From assembly GCA_007120055.1 (NCBI GenBank), contig SKOL01000420.1:1-8273 (forward strand): a stretch of DNA of 8,273 bases, given 5' to 3'. Of this stretch, positions 1 to 6,179 are shown one piece after another. The position numbers and the translations under genes were made by a program. Position 1 is the stretch's first letter. Each line of letters opens with the position of its first letter. The notes under the pieces are model-generated. The model was given only the letters and a program-made list of their open reading frames with translations, did not search any database and was not told the origin of the DNA. The stretch comes from Anaerobacillus sp. (lineage in GTDB: Bacteria; Bacillota; Bacilli; Bacillales_H; Anaerobacillaceae).

Positions 1-80
1 CAATTAATTGTCACCATCTACGATGTAAATTCAATGTTTCTTCCAACTTTCGACTTACCAACAAACCAACTAACTAACCA
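1..80 (-). repeat. Left arm of imperfect inverted repeat flanking hisJ (R1)
   Basis: Read on the minus strand, this stretch starts with a run of TTAGTTGG-like units. It continues with AAAGTTGGAA, AATTTACATC and TAGATGGTGAC. The same series of blocks appears on the plus strand at 978-1062, giving roughly three quarters identity by eye over about 80 bp with small gaps. The repeat reaches the window edge and may continue beyond it. It overlaps the last codons of hisJ by a few bases. Confidence 0.65.
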
Positions 81-892
81 ATATTAGCTAATGGTACAAA
101 CGAAGGCTTTCTCTCTCGAAACGTTGTTACATATTTAAATCCCGCTTTTTCGAGAATTTCGTAGCCTAACTTTAAATGTTTGCCGACAAAATGTTTACTA
201 TGGGCATCAGTTCCAACAGTAATGATTTCGCCTCCACAATCGCGGTAAAGTTTTACAAATGGCAAGTCTGGTAGCGGGCAATCAATACGGTAACGAAAAC
301 CTGACATATTCACTTCAATTCCTCGATTTGTTTTAATTAATGTTTTAAACGTATCCTCAATAATTTCATAATAGCTCTTCCAGTTGATATCCGCCCAATG
401 CGCATCGACAAAATGTAAATAACGTTTTATAAGCGTTAAATGTCCGAGTACATTAAAATCATCATATTCTTTTGTATAGTTGTTAATTGCTAAAAAATAA
501 TTTTCTAACGCTTGATTGACATCTTTTCCTTTAAAATAATCACCGTTATGAAGATCTAGATCATCAGCCAAATGGACAGAACCGATGATAAAATCAAAGA
601 AATTTGAGTTAGCGAATTGAGCGTTTTCTAAATGTTTAAAAGGGTGAATTCCAATTTCCACGGCTTTAAGGATTGTTAATTTGTTTTTATAATGCTCTTT
701 TATCTCATCAACCGCTTTTGAATATTCGGTATAGTCAAAGTCAAAGGTAAGCTCACAATTTGGATAAAAATAATCGATATGTTCCGTAAAAGCAATTTCT
801 TTTACTCCCTGTTGAATAGCTGCATCGCATGCATCTTCCATCTTCATTTTTGAATCCGCAGAAAATAGTGAATGAACGTGATAATCAAACAT
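74..892 (-). CDS. hisJ: Histidinol-phosphatase, PHP family (HisJ/HisK type)
   Basis: A 272-residue protein close in length to Bacillus HisJ. This family removes phosphate from L-histidinol phosphate, the penultimate step of histidine synthesis, in the cytoplasm with a trinuclear metal centre. The PHP metal-binding signatures are in order: DYHVHS with the HxH pair at H5/H7, FTEHIDYF at 35-42, VEIGIHP at 78-84, GSVH at 104-107, GHLTLIKRY at 150-158, EVNMSGFRY at 193-201 and GTDAH at 227-231. An upstream ATG at 910 would add six residues, but it lies on the ribosome-binding site. AGAGGG sits 9 nt before the ATG at 892, and starting there puts the HxH motif at the normal N-terminal position. The gene stands alone, with no other his gene in view, as is common for this enzyme in Bacillus. 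Family assignment is firm; related PHP phosphoesterases with other substrates are the main alternative. Confidence 0.9.
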   Translation of the reverse strand: MFDYHVHSLFSADSKMKMEDACDAAIQQGVKEIAFTEHIDYFYPNCELTFDFDYTEYSKAVDEIKEHYKNKLTILKAVEIGIHPFKHLENAQFANSNFFDFIIGSVHLADDLDLHNGDYFKGKDVNQALENYFLAINNYTKEYDDFNVLGHLTLIKRYLHFVDAHWADINWKSYYEIIEDTFKTLIKTNRGIEVNMSGFRYRIDCPLPDLPFVKLYRDCGGEIITVGTDAHSKHFVGKHLKLGYEILEKAGFKYVTTFRERKPSFVPLANIG

Positions 893-925
893 AGGACAAA
901 ACCCTCTCATTAAATAATTTGTTGT

Positions 926-953
926 AATTTTATCATAGTAAAGTGATAAAATT
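926..953. promoter_or_regulatory. 28-bp palindrome in the hisJ promoter region, operator-like
   Basis: AATTTTATCA at 926-935 and TGATAAAATT at 944-953 are perfect 10-bp inverted arms around an 8-bp spacer. On the minus strand the right half of the spacer and the adjoining arm spell TATGAT (937-932), a good -10 hexamer for hisJ with start about 925; no good -35 is visible. An AT-rich dyad with a fixed spacer over the -10 suggests a dimeric repressor site. It is too AT-rich and has no suitable T-run to be a convincing terminator. The regulator is not identified. Confidence 0.5.
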
Positions 954-977
954 AAATGCTTTGTTTTGTTCGTTAGT

Positions 978-1062
978 GGTTAGTTGGTTAGGTAGAAAGC
1001 AGAATGTTGGAAAGTTGGAATAAAATATCTAATTTAAATCTTCGAAGGTGACGATTAAATCG
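978..1062 (+). repeat. Right arm of imperfect inverted repeat flanking hisJ (R2)
   Basis: This is the plus-strand partner of the repeat at 1-80. It opens with tandem TTAGTGG/TTAGTTGG units. AAAGTTGGAA (1011-1020), AATTTAAATC (1031-1040) and GGTGAC (1047-1052) follow. The two arms face each other across hisJ and its promoter. Its 3' part (1037-1064) also resembles 1165-1192 as a direct repeat. Confidence 0.65.
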
Positions 1063-1083
1063 CCATGTTGATTTTGTATGAAA

Positions 1084-1163
1084 AAAAGGTGGGTGCTTTT
1101 GCGAACGAACGTCTGAGATTCGAAAGAAGGTCAAGGTGAAGTGAGGGAAAGCACCCGCCTTTT
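1084..1163. repeat. Hairpin-type intergenic repeat element
   Basis: Arms 1084-1100 and 1147-1163 form 17 pairs, including two G-T pairs, with a GC-rich core (GGTGGGTGC / GCACCCGCC). The intervening 46 nt are purine-rich and contain CGAAAGAAGGTCAAGG. The right arm ends in TTTT but the loop is too large for an ordinary intrinsic terminator. It looks like a dispersed intergenic hairpin element of Bacillaceae. The minus-strand open frame across it (988-1230) has no ribosome-binding site and is treated as spurious. Whether it is transcribed is unknown. Confidence 0.55.
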
Positions 1164-1164
1164 C

Positions 1165-1192
1165 CATCTTAGATGGTGAAGGTAAATCGTCC
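1165..1192 (+). repeat. Third copy of the hisJ-flanking repeat core (R3)
   Basis: CATCTTAGATGGTGA and the following AAATCG match the 3' core of R2 (1037-1064) at about 21 of 28 positions with one gap, in direct orientation. They match the reverse complement of 1-25 at about 19 of 25. R2 and R3 bracket the hairpin element. CCATCT-T-AGATGG at 1164-1176 is a small perfect palindrome at the junction. The interval 1193-1297 shows nothing else I can support. Confidence 0.5.
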
Positions 1193-1297
1193 TGAGCGTT
1201 TTGTTTGAAGAGTTTAGGTATTAAATTCAAAGCAAATATTTTCTCTTTAGGAAAATAATGCTTTCATTCGTAGTTAATTAGTAGTAAGATAGATAGG

Positions 1298-1413
1298 TTG
1301 CATTCATTCAGATAATTCATAGGTTAAAAATCACTGATTCAGGGAATGAATGTAAAGTAGTATCGTTCAAAATTGATCTGTAATGTGACAGATAGGAACG
1401 GAATCATCCGTTC
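1298..1413 (+). other. Three tandem hairpins upstream of the cshA leader element
   Basis: Hairpin 1 pairs 1298-1309 with 1344-1355 (core CATTCATTC/GAATGAATG, 12 pairs with one G-T). Hairpin 2 is ATCTGT 1376-1381 with ACAGAT 1388-1393, loop AATGTG. Hairpin 3 is GAACGG 1396-1401 with CCGTTC 1408-1413, loop AATCAT. None has a T-tract. They lie just 5' of the large stem at 1418-1604 and may be part of the same RNA. No convincing promoter was found between 1230 and 1418, so the transcript start is unresolved. Confidence 0.4.
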
Positions 1414-1417
1414 TAAT

Positions 1418-1604
1418 GGGCGGTTATGGGGCTGACTTTAGGAAGAAAAACATTCCTAAAAAGTGCAAAATTAAGCACAATAATTTTTTCGTTTTCGTAA
1501 AGCTTAAATAGTGTAGAATTTCGTTTCGAATGAGAAGTTACACTCTGGAGTTAGCATTGGTGATAATTGCTGATTCTATAGCAAGTCAGCCTCTTATACC
1601 GCCC
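1418..1604 (+). ncRNA. Candidate structured 5' leader RNA of cshA, about 187 nt
   Basis: The arms 1418-1438 and 1583-1604 form about 20 pairs (GGGCGGT/ACCGCCC and GGCTGACTT/AAGTCAGCC) with one bulge and one mismatch. Inside are local hairpins: 1439-1444 with 1453-1458; a weak 4-bp one at 1463-1478; 1510-1515 with 1539-1544 around TTCG-TTT-CGAA at 1520-1530; and 1551-1558 with 1565-1573 (one bulge). TCAGC at 1586-1590 can instead pair with GCTGA at 1569-1573, which would open the closing stem, so two states are possible. It ends 27 nt before the cshA Shine-Dalgarno and has no T-run, favouring a leader over a terminated small RNA. I recognise no known riboswitch class. Confidence 0.5.
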
Positions 1605-1645
1605 GTCAGAATGAGATAATTTTAATTGAAAAAGGAGAAATGAAC

Positions 1646-3151
1646 TTGGCAACTTTTTATGATTTTGGTTTAGACCATCAAATTATTCGAGCAATATCGG
1701 ATATGGGCTTTGAGGAGGCAACTCCAATTCAAAGTCAAACAATTCCTGTCGCAATCGAAGGAAAAGATTTAATTGGACAGGCTCAAACAGGAACAGGAAA
1801 AACAGCAGCATTTGGAATTCCTCTTATTGAAAAGGCAGACGTGAATGAAGGAGCGATCCAATCGGTCGTTTTAACTCCGACACGTGAGCTAGCTGTTCAA
1901 ATCGCAGAAGAATTAAATAAAATCGGTCATCATAAAGGAGTTCGCTCATTACCGATTTATGGTGGGCAAGATATCGGTCGTCAAATAAGAGCTTTAAAGC
2001 AACGTCCACAGATTATTGTTGCAACACCGGGGCGTTTTATGGATCACATGCGTCGTAAAACAATTCGTTTGCAGTCGATTAGTATCGTTGTATTAGACGA
2101 AGCAGATGAAATGTTAAATATGGGATTTGTTGAGGATATTGAAACGATTTTAAGTGAAGTTCCAGAAACAAGACAAACTTTACTGTTTTCAGCAACAATG
2201 CCGAAACGAATTCAAAGTTTAGCGCAAAAGTTTTTAACAAACCCACAATCGATTGCTGTTAAAGCGAAACAAATGACGGTTGAAAATATTGACCAGCAAT
2301 ACATGGAAGTACAAGAAAAGCAAAAATTTGATGTGCTTTGTCGTATGCTTGATATTCAAGCGCCAGAATTGGCGATTATTTTCGGTCGTACGAAACGTCG
2401 TGTAGATGAGCTTTCAGAGGCATTATTAAAACGTGGTTATATCGCTGAAGGTATCCATGGTGACTTAAATCAAGCGAAACGTGATAGCGTAATTCGAAAA
2501 TTTAAAGAAGGAACGATTGAGGTGCTTGTAGCAACAGATGTTGCTGCACGTGGGATTGATGTTAGTGGTGTGACTCACGTCTATAACTTCGACATTCCTC
2601 AAGATCCAGAAAGCTACGTTCACCGTATTGGTCGAACGGGCCGTGCTGGGAAAACAGGAATTGCGATGATGTTCGTAACTCCAAGAGAAATGGATCACTT
2701 AAAGTCAATTGAAAAAATGACAAAACGAAATATTACGAGGCGTGCGGTACCTACTTTTGCTGAAGCAATAGAAGGGCAACAACGTTTAACGATTGATAAA
2801 CTTTTAGAAACGATCCAAGAAAAAGAATTTCTAGCGTATAAAAATAGTGCGGAACAACTTTTAGAAGAAGTTGATTCTGTGACGCTCGTATCGGCTGCGT
2901 TAAAAATGTTAACGAAAGAGCCAAACACAACACCAGTAAAAATTACGGGTGAAGCACCATTACGTGCGAAGAAAGCGAACTTTGGTGGCAAGAAAGGCGG
3001 CGGTGGCGGCGGTAATTACCGTGGCAAAGACGGTGGCAGAAACCGTGATCGCGATCGCAATCGTAGTCGAAATAAAAAAGATGGCGAAGGACGTCCACCA
3101 AGGAATAATGCAGAACGTAGCTTTAAAAAAAGAAATAAAAATAAATCATAA
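1646..3151 (+). CDS. cshA: DEAD-box ATP-dependent RNA helicase, CshA type
   Basis: A 501-residue helicase that unwinds RNA using ATP. In Bacillus, CshA acts in cold adaptation, ribosome assembly and the RNA-degradation complex. In numbering from the TTG, the visible motifs are the Q motif GFEEATPIQ (21-29), AQTGTGKT (46-53), PTREL (78-82), TPGR (127-130), DEAD (151-154), SAT (182-184), [11 protein letters not shown] (296-306) and [11 protein letters not shown] (326-336). From about residue 455 a glycine-, arginine- and lysine-rich tail (GGGGGG, then RDRDRNRSR) follows, typical of the RNA-binding extension. The start is a judgement: ATG at 1640 lies only 2 nt after AAAGGAG, while TTG at 1646 has an 8-nt spacer and gives the familiar short N-terminus. 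It is monocistronic, with a structured leader upstream and a terminator directly downstream. B. subtilis CshA is close in length. Confidence 0.93.
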   Translation: MATFYDFGLDHQIIRAISDMGFEEATPIQSQTIPVAIEGKDLIGQAQTGTGKTAAFGIPLIEKADVNEGAIQSVVLTPTRELAVQIAEELNKIGHHKGVRSLPIYGGQDIGRQIRALKQRPQIIVATPGRFMDHMRRKTIRLQSISIVVLDEADEMLNMGFVEDIETILSEVPETRQTLLFSATMPKRIQSLAQKFLTNPQSIAVKAKQMTVENIDQQYMEVQEKQKFDVLCRMLDIQAPELAIIFGRTKRRVDELSEALLKRGYIAEGIHGDLNQAKRDSVIRKFKEGTIEVLVATDVAARGIDVSGVTHVYNFDIPQDPESYVHRIGRTGRAGKTGIAMMFVTPREMDHLKSIEKMTKRNITRRAVPTFAEAIEGQQRLTIDKLLETIQEKEFLAYKNSAEQLLEEVDSVTLVSAALKMLTKEPNTTPVKITGEAPLRAKKANFGGKKGGGGGGNYRGKDGGRNRDRDRNRSRNKKDGEGRPPRNNAERSFKKRNKNKS

Positions 3152-3160
3152 ACTGATTGA

Positions 3161-3206
3161 GCTGTCCCTACTTAAGTGTTAGCACTTGAATAGGGACGGC
3201 CTTTTT
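3161..3206 (+). terminator. Intrinsic terminator of cshA
   Basis: GCTGTCCCTA (3161-3170) pairs with TAGGGACGGC (3191-3200), with one G-T pair. The stem continues with TTAAGTG against CACTTGAA apart from single bulges, and has a TTAG loop. CTTTTT follows. It begins 9 nt after the cshA stop codon. Confidence 0.92.
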
Positions 3207-3230
3207 CGACATTTTTCGATAAAAGTAATA

Positions 3231-3259
3231 TTGACAAAGAAAAATGAATATGATTTAAT
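3231..3259 (+). promoter_or_regulatory. SigA-type promoter of the sucrose operon
   Basis: TTGACA at 3231-3236 is a consensus -35. TTTAAT at 3254-3259 is a five-of-six -10 at 17-bp spacing. The predicted start is near 3266, leaving an untranslated leader of about 450 nt before sacP. Confidence 0.75.
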
Positions 3260-3272
3260 GTAAGCGTATAAA
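3258..3272 (+). promoter_or_regulatory. Catabolite-responsive element (CcpA site)
   Basis: ATGTAAGCGTATAAA fits the relaxed cre consensus WTGNAANCGNWNNCW except for one position (A in place of the late C). It overlaps the end of the -10 and the predicted start, where CcpA binding would block initiation when glucose is available. This is the expected control for a sucrose operon. Confidence 0.6.
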
Positions 3273-3286
3273 AAGTGAATAAAGTA

Positions 3287-3399
3287 GGATTGTTACTACT
3301 TGAGTGAATTGTATAATTACCTAAATTGAGCCATATTAAATTACTTAAAGGCGATAATATTGTAATGATTATATTCACTTATCTATGTAGGCAAGACCT
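3287..3399 (+). promoter_or_regulatory. Sac/Bgl-type ribonucleic antiterminator (RAT), split by an 87-nt arm
   Basis: The left half, GGATTGTTACTAC (3287-3299), and the right half, GTAGGCAAGACCT (3387-3399), are the two sides of the RNA hairpin bound by BglG/SacT-family antiterminators. The right half and what follows closely resemble the B. subtilis sacB leader (GCAGGCAAGACCTAAAATG). CTAC/GTAG would form the upper stem. In known RATs the halves are separated by a short loop; here 3300-3386 intervenes. That insert folds back on itself: 3303-3308 with 3374-3379, 3312-3317 with 3368-3373 and 3333-3338 with 3355-3360. The right half overlaps the left terminator arm, so antiterminator and terminator exclude each other. 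Confidence 0.75.
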
Positions 3400-3455
3400 A
3401 AAATGTAAAGGCGATAGTTCTCTATCTTTGAGCCCTTTTACATTTTAGGTCTTTT
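3393..3455 (+). terminator. Sucrose-controlled leader terminator
   Basis: An uninterrupted 17-bp stem pairs 3393-3409 (AAGACCTAAAATGTAAA) with 3437-3453. The loop region holds a further GATAG/CTATC hairpin (3413-3417 with 3422-3426), and a T-rich tail follows. It stops transcription before sacP unless the overlapping RAT is stabilised. Position and sequence match the sacB/sacPA leader design of B. subtilis. Confidence 0.88.
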
Positions 3456-3456
3456 A

Positions 3457-3551
3457 TTTTGTTATAAATGGGAAAAAATGTATTTTTGTGTCTTGCTGAT
3501 GCAATAAACAAATTGTACACATTTAGTATTGAATTCTACTTTATAACAAAA
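3457..3551 (+). other. Nested palindrome I in the sacP leader
   Basis: TTTTGTTATAAA (3457-3468) and its perfect complement (3540-3551) form a 12-bp outer stem. Within it nest AAATGT/ACATTT (3476-3481 with 3519-3524), TTTGT/ACAAA (3485-3489 with 3508-3512) and TTGC/GCAA (3493-3496 with 3501-3504). The outer arm begins in the T-rich tail of the leader terminator. No T-run follows the structure and no gene lies in it. Function unknown. Confidence 0.5.
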
Positions 3552-3570
3552 CATTATTTTAGGGATTAAA

Positions 3571-3681
3571 TGAATTTCATAATTCGTATTTAGCGCCACT
3601 AGGATGCTACATCTAGTGAGTTAATTCGTTCTCAACTAGATGTAGATGGATGTGGCTAGTTTATTGTTATTATGAAATTCA
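3571..3681 (+). other. Nested palindrome II between leader terminator and sacP
   Basis: TGAATTTCATAAT (3571-3583) and its perfect complement (3669-3681) form a 13-bp outer stem. A middle stem pairs TAG/CCAC (3591-3599, two-base bulge) with GTGGCTA (3652-3658). The inner stem CTACATCTAGT (3607-3617) pairs perfectly with 3635-3645 and extends by GAG/CTC (3618-3620 with 3631-3633). It ends about 20 nt before the sacP Shine-Dalgarno. With no T-tract it is not an intrinsic terminator. An mRNA-protecting fold, a protein site or a relic foldback element are all possible. Confidence 0.55.
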
Positions 3682-3715
3682 CTCAATGAATTTTTAATGA
3701 AAAGGAGAAATGACA

Positions 3716-5095
3716 ATGGAAGCAAAAGACATTTCAAAAAAGCTATTGCCTTTGTTAGGTGGTAAAGAAAATATTGTAAGTGCCACTCATTGTGCGACAC
3801 GTCTACGCCTCGTCTTAAAAGATGATGATCAAGCAAAAAAGGAAGAAATAGAGGATATCAAAGGAGTAAAAGGAGCATTTTTAAGCTCTGGACAATTTCA
3901 AATTATTTTTGGTACAGGTGCGGTAAATAAAGTGTATGCAGCTTTTGCCGAAGAAGCTGGTTTAAACGATGCAGAAAATCAAGCAGATCACAAAGAAGCA
4001 ATTCAAAAGAAAATGAATCCGCTCGCTCGTTTTGCAAGAACATTATCTAATATTTTCGTACCGATTATTCCAGCGATCGTTGCTAGTGGTTTATTAATGG
4101 GATTACTAGGAATGTTAAGAACGTTCGAATGGGTAGCGCCAGATAGTTCTTGGATCGTTTTACTGGATATGTTTTCAAGTGCAGCGTTTATCATTTTACC
4201 GATATTAATCGGGGTTAGTGCCGCTAAAGAATTTGGAGCCAATCCATATTTAGGTGCAGTTATCGGGGGAATTATGACGCATCCAGCATTATTAAATGCT
4301 TGGGCACAAGGAACCGCAGAACCAGATTATCTGAACTTTATCGGCTTTGATATTGCGATGATTGGTTATCAAGGAACCGTAATTCCTGTTTTATTAGCGG
4401 TTTACTTTATGAGTAAACTTGAGAAAAACTTACGAAAAGTTGTTCCACACGCGTTAGATTTAATTGTGACACCGTTTGTTACAGTTATCGTAACAGGTTT
4501 TTTCGCATTAATTATTCTTGGTCCATTAGGAAACTTTATTGGTGATGGAATTACAACAATCTTAAACTTTGTTTATAATCATGGTGGTTTTATTGCAGGC
4601 CTTTTATTTGGTGGTACGTATTCACTGATCGTTATTACAGGGGTACACCACTCGTTCCATGCGATTGAAGCAGGATTAATTGCCAGTATCGGTGTTAACT
4701 ACTTATTACCGATTTGGTCGATGGCCAACGTTGCCCAAGGTGGAGCAGGACTAGCTGTATTTTTTAAATCAAAACGTGCAAAAACGAAAGAACTTGCGTT
4801 ACCATCGGCACTTTCGGCGTTTTTAGGAATTACAGAGCCTGTTATTTTCGGGGTGAATTTACGTTATCGTAAACCATTCATTGGTGCACTCATTGGAGGT
4901 GCATTAGGTGGAGCGTATGTTGTATTCACAAATGTAGTAGCAAATGCCTATGGCTTAACGGGAATACCGATGATTGCGATCGTTTCACCGCTAGGTACGA
5001 TTAACTTAGTGAATTATTTAATTGGTTTTGCGATTGCCGTTACTGGTGCTTTTGTAGCAACATGGATTTTAGGATTTAAAGAAGAAGAAAAGTAA
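3716..5095 (+). CDS. sacP: Sucrose-specific PTS transporter, EIIBC component
   Basis: A 459-residue membrane permease that imports sucrose and phosphorylates it to sucrose-6-phosphate using phosphate passed down the PTS. The N-terminal EIIB domain (about 1-85) carries the phosphorylated cysteine C26 in HCATRLR. An EIIC domain with many hydrophobic segments runs from about 105 to 453, with GANPYLGAVIGG, GVHHSFHAIE and the sugar-site motif GITEP (371-375). There is no EIIA domain, as in B. subtilis SacP of nearly the same length, so an EIIA from another system must donate phosphate. ATG at 3710 is only 2 nt from AAAGGAG; ATG at 3716 has an 8-nt spacer and is preferred. The gene is first in the operon, behind the cre, RAT and terminator. 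Sucrose specificity rests on family resemblance, the adjoining sucrose-6-P hydrolase and the sac leader; a trehalose or beta-glucoside EII is much less likely. Confidence 0.92.
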   Translation: MEAKDISKKLLPLLGGKENIVSATHCATRLRLVLKDDDQAKKEEIEDIKGVKGAFLSSGQFQIIFGTGAVNKVYAAFAEEAGLNDAENQADHKEAIQKKMNPLARFARTLSNIFVPIIPAIVASGLLMGLLGMLRTFEWVAPDSSWIVLLDMFSSAAFIILPILIGVSAAKEFGANPYLGAVIGGIMTHPALLNAWAQGTAEPDYLNFIGFDIAMIGYQGTVIPVLLAVYFMSKLEKNLRKVVPHALDLIVTPFVTVIVTGFFALIILGPLGNFIGDGITTILNFVYNHGGFIAGLLFGGTYSLIVITGVHHSFHAIEAGLIASIGVNYLLPIWSMANVAQGGAGLAVFFKSKRAKTKELALPSALSAFLGITEPVIFGVNLRYRKPFIGALIGGALGGAYVVFTNVVANAYGLTGIPMIAIVSPLGTINLVNYLIGFAIAVTGAFVATWILGFKEEEK

Positions 5096-5101
5096 TAAAT
5101 A

Positions 5102-5186
5102 GGTTGACTTAAACGACTCACCACGACTACTGTACATTTTAGTTATATGTAAGTTGTAGTGGGGCTAGTTTTAAGTCACCTTTTTC
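5102..5186 (+). terminator. Terminator-like hairpin between sacP and scrK
   Basis: GGTTGACTTAAAC (5102-5114) pairs with GTTTTAAGTCACC (5168-5180) apart from two single-base bulges. Inside, CCAC-TAC (5121-5130, three-base bulge) pairs with GTAGTGG (5156-5162). TTTTT follows at 5181-5185. No good promoter follows before scrK, so it is more likely a partial terminator or processing site that sets sacP above scrK-sacA than the operon end. Confidence 0.6.
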
Positions 5187-5227
5187 TGTATCTTTAATAT
5201 AGTTAAGTTAAATGGGAGGTAATTTTC

Positions 5228-6175
5228 ATGAAAAAAGGTGTAATTAGTCTTGGAGAAGCATTAATTGACTTTATTCCAATGGATCATACAAATCTGAACT
5301 ACATAAAAAGTCCAGGAGGGGCTCCAGCCAATGTGGCTGTTGGAATTGCGCGCTTAGGAGCAAGTTCAACGTTTTTAGGTAAAGTTGGAGATGACGTTTT
5401 AGGACATTTTTTAAGAGATACGTTAAAAAGTTACGGAGTTTGGACAGACCAAATGCATTTTTCAAATGAAGTAAAGACTGGACTTGTATTCGTCACTTTA
5501 GCAGAAAATGGCGAACGTAGCTTTGATTTTTACATAAACCCAAGTGCAGACCGCTTTTTAGAGGAAAAAGATCTCGATGAAAGAGTATTTCAAACGAATA
5601 AAATTTTACATTTCGGTTCGATTAGTTTAATTAGTGAACCAGCAAAATCAGCCACAAAAAAGGCCGTACAATTTGCAAAAGGGAATGGAATGATTGTCTC
5701 TTATGATCCGAATTTACGTTTAGGACTTTGGGAAAATAGTGATGTTGCGCGAGAAACGATTATTTCAATGCTTAGTGAAGCTGACGTTTTAAAAATATCG
5801 GAAGAAGAGCTTGAATTTATCACAGGTGAAAAAGATATTGAAGAAGGTGTTCGGAAGTTAAACCCTTACAATATTCCTTTCATTGTTGTTACATTAGGAG
5901 CAGAAGGTAGTTATGTCTTTCTAGGTGGTGAGAGTACTCACGTTCCTGCAATGAAGGTTAAAGCCGTCGATACGACCGGGGCAGGGGATGCTTTTGTATC
6001 GGGAATCCTTTATAAGTTAGAAAAGCGACGTGAAGGTATTAAAAATTTATCAATGGAAGAAGCAAAAGAAATTGGCCAGTTTGCTAGTGTGTCTGGTGGT
6101 TTGGCTGCTTCAACCAAAGGAGCAATGACAGCTCTACCAACAATTTCAGAAGTTGAACAAATTTTAAGGGGTTAA
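5228..6175 (+). CDS. scrK: Fructokinase, PfkB/ribokinase family
   Basis: A 315-residue cytoplasmic sugar kinase that converts fructose to fructose-6-phosphate with ATP. The N-terminal PfkB signature SPGGAPANVAVGIARLG lies at 28-44 and forms part of the sugar site. The C-terminal signature DTTGAGDAFVSG at 248-259 contains the catalytic base D254 and the anion-hole glycines. Length is typical. GGGAGG lies 8 nt before the ATG. Lying between sucrose permease and sucrose-6-P hydrolase, it would handle the fructose that SacA releases inside the cell. The B. subtilis sacPA operon lacks such a gene, whereas scr-type operons of other bacteria include one. PfkB kinases are hard to separate by sequence, so fructose specificity is inferred largely from the operon. 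Confidence 0.88.
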   Translation: MKKGVISLGEALIDFIPMDHTNLNYIKSPGGAPANVAVGIARLGASSTFLGKVGDDVLGHFLRDTLKSYGVWTDQMHFSNEVKTGLVFVTLAENGERSFDFYINPSADRFLEEKDLDERVFQTNKILHFGSISLISEPAKSATKKAVQFAKGNGMIVSYDPNLRLGLWENSDVARETIISMLSEADVLKISEEELEFITGEKDIEEGVRKLNPYNIPFIVVTLGAEGSYVFLGGESTHVPAMKVKAVDTTGAGDAFVSGILYKLEKRREGIKNLSMEEAKEIGQFASVSGGLAASTKGAMTALPTISEVEQILRG

Positions 6176-6179
6176 TAAG

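Noticed and set aside
988..1230. 80-codon minus-strand open frame across the intergenic repeats
   Set aside because: It has no ribosome-binding site at its start. It is formed entirely by repeat R2, the hairpin element and R3 read in antisense, and its product looks like no folded domain. The repeat explanation is sufficient.
1418..1604. 6S RNA as the identity of the cshA leader element
   Set aside because: The length is similar, but the interior is branched into several hairpins, not one long rod with a central bubble. No terminator follows and a gene starts just downstream.
1640..1645. ATG at 1640 as the cshA start
   Set aside because: It lies only 2 nt after AAAGGAG. TTG at 1646 has an 8-nt spacer and gives the more typical N-terminus. 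The same logic moves sacP from 3710 to 3716.
2949..3182. 77-codon plus-strand open frame overlapping the 3' end of cshA
   Set aside because: It is an out-of-frame reading of the Gly/Arg-rich tail and the terminator, with no independent ribosome-binding site.
3571..3681. Palindrome II as a MITE with target-site duplication
   Set aside because: No matching direct repeats were found just outside the 13-bp outer arms, so insertion cannot be claimed from this sequence alone.
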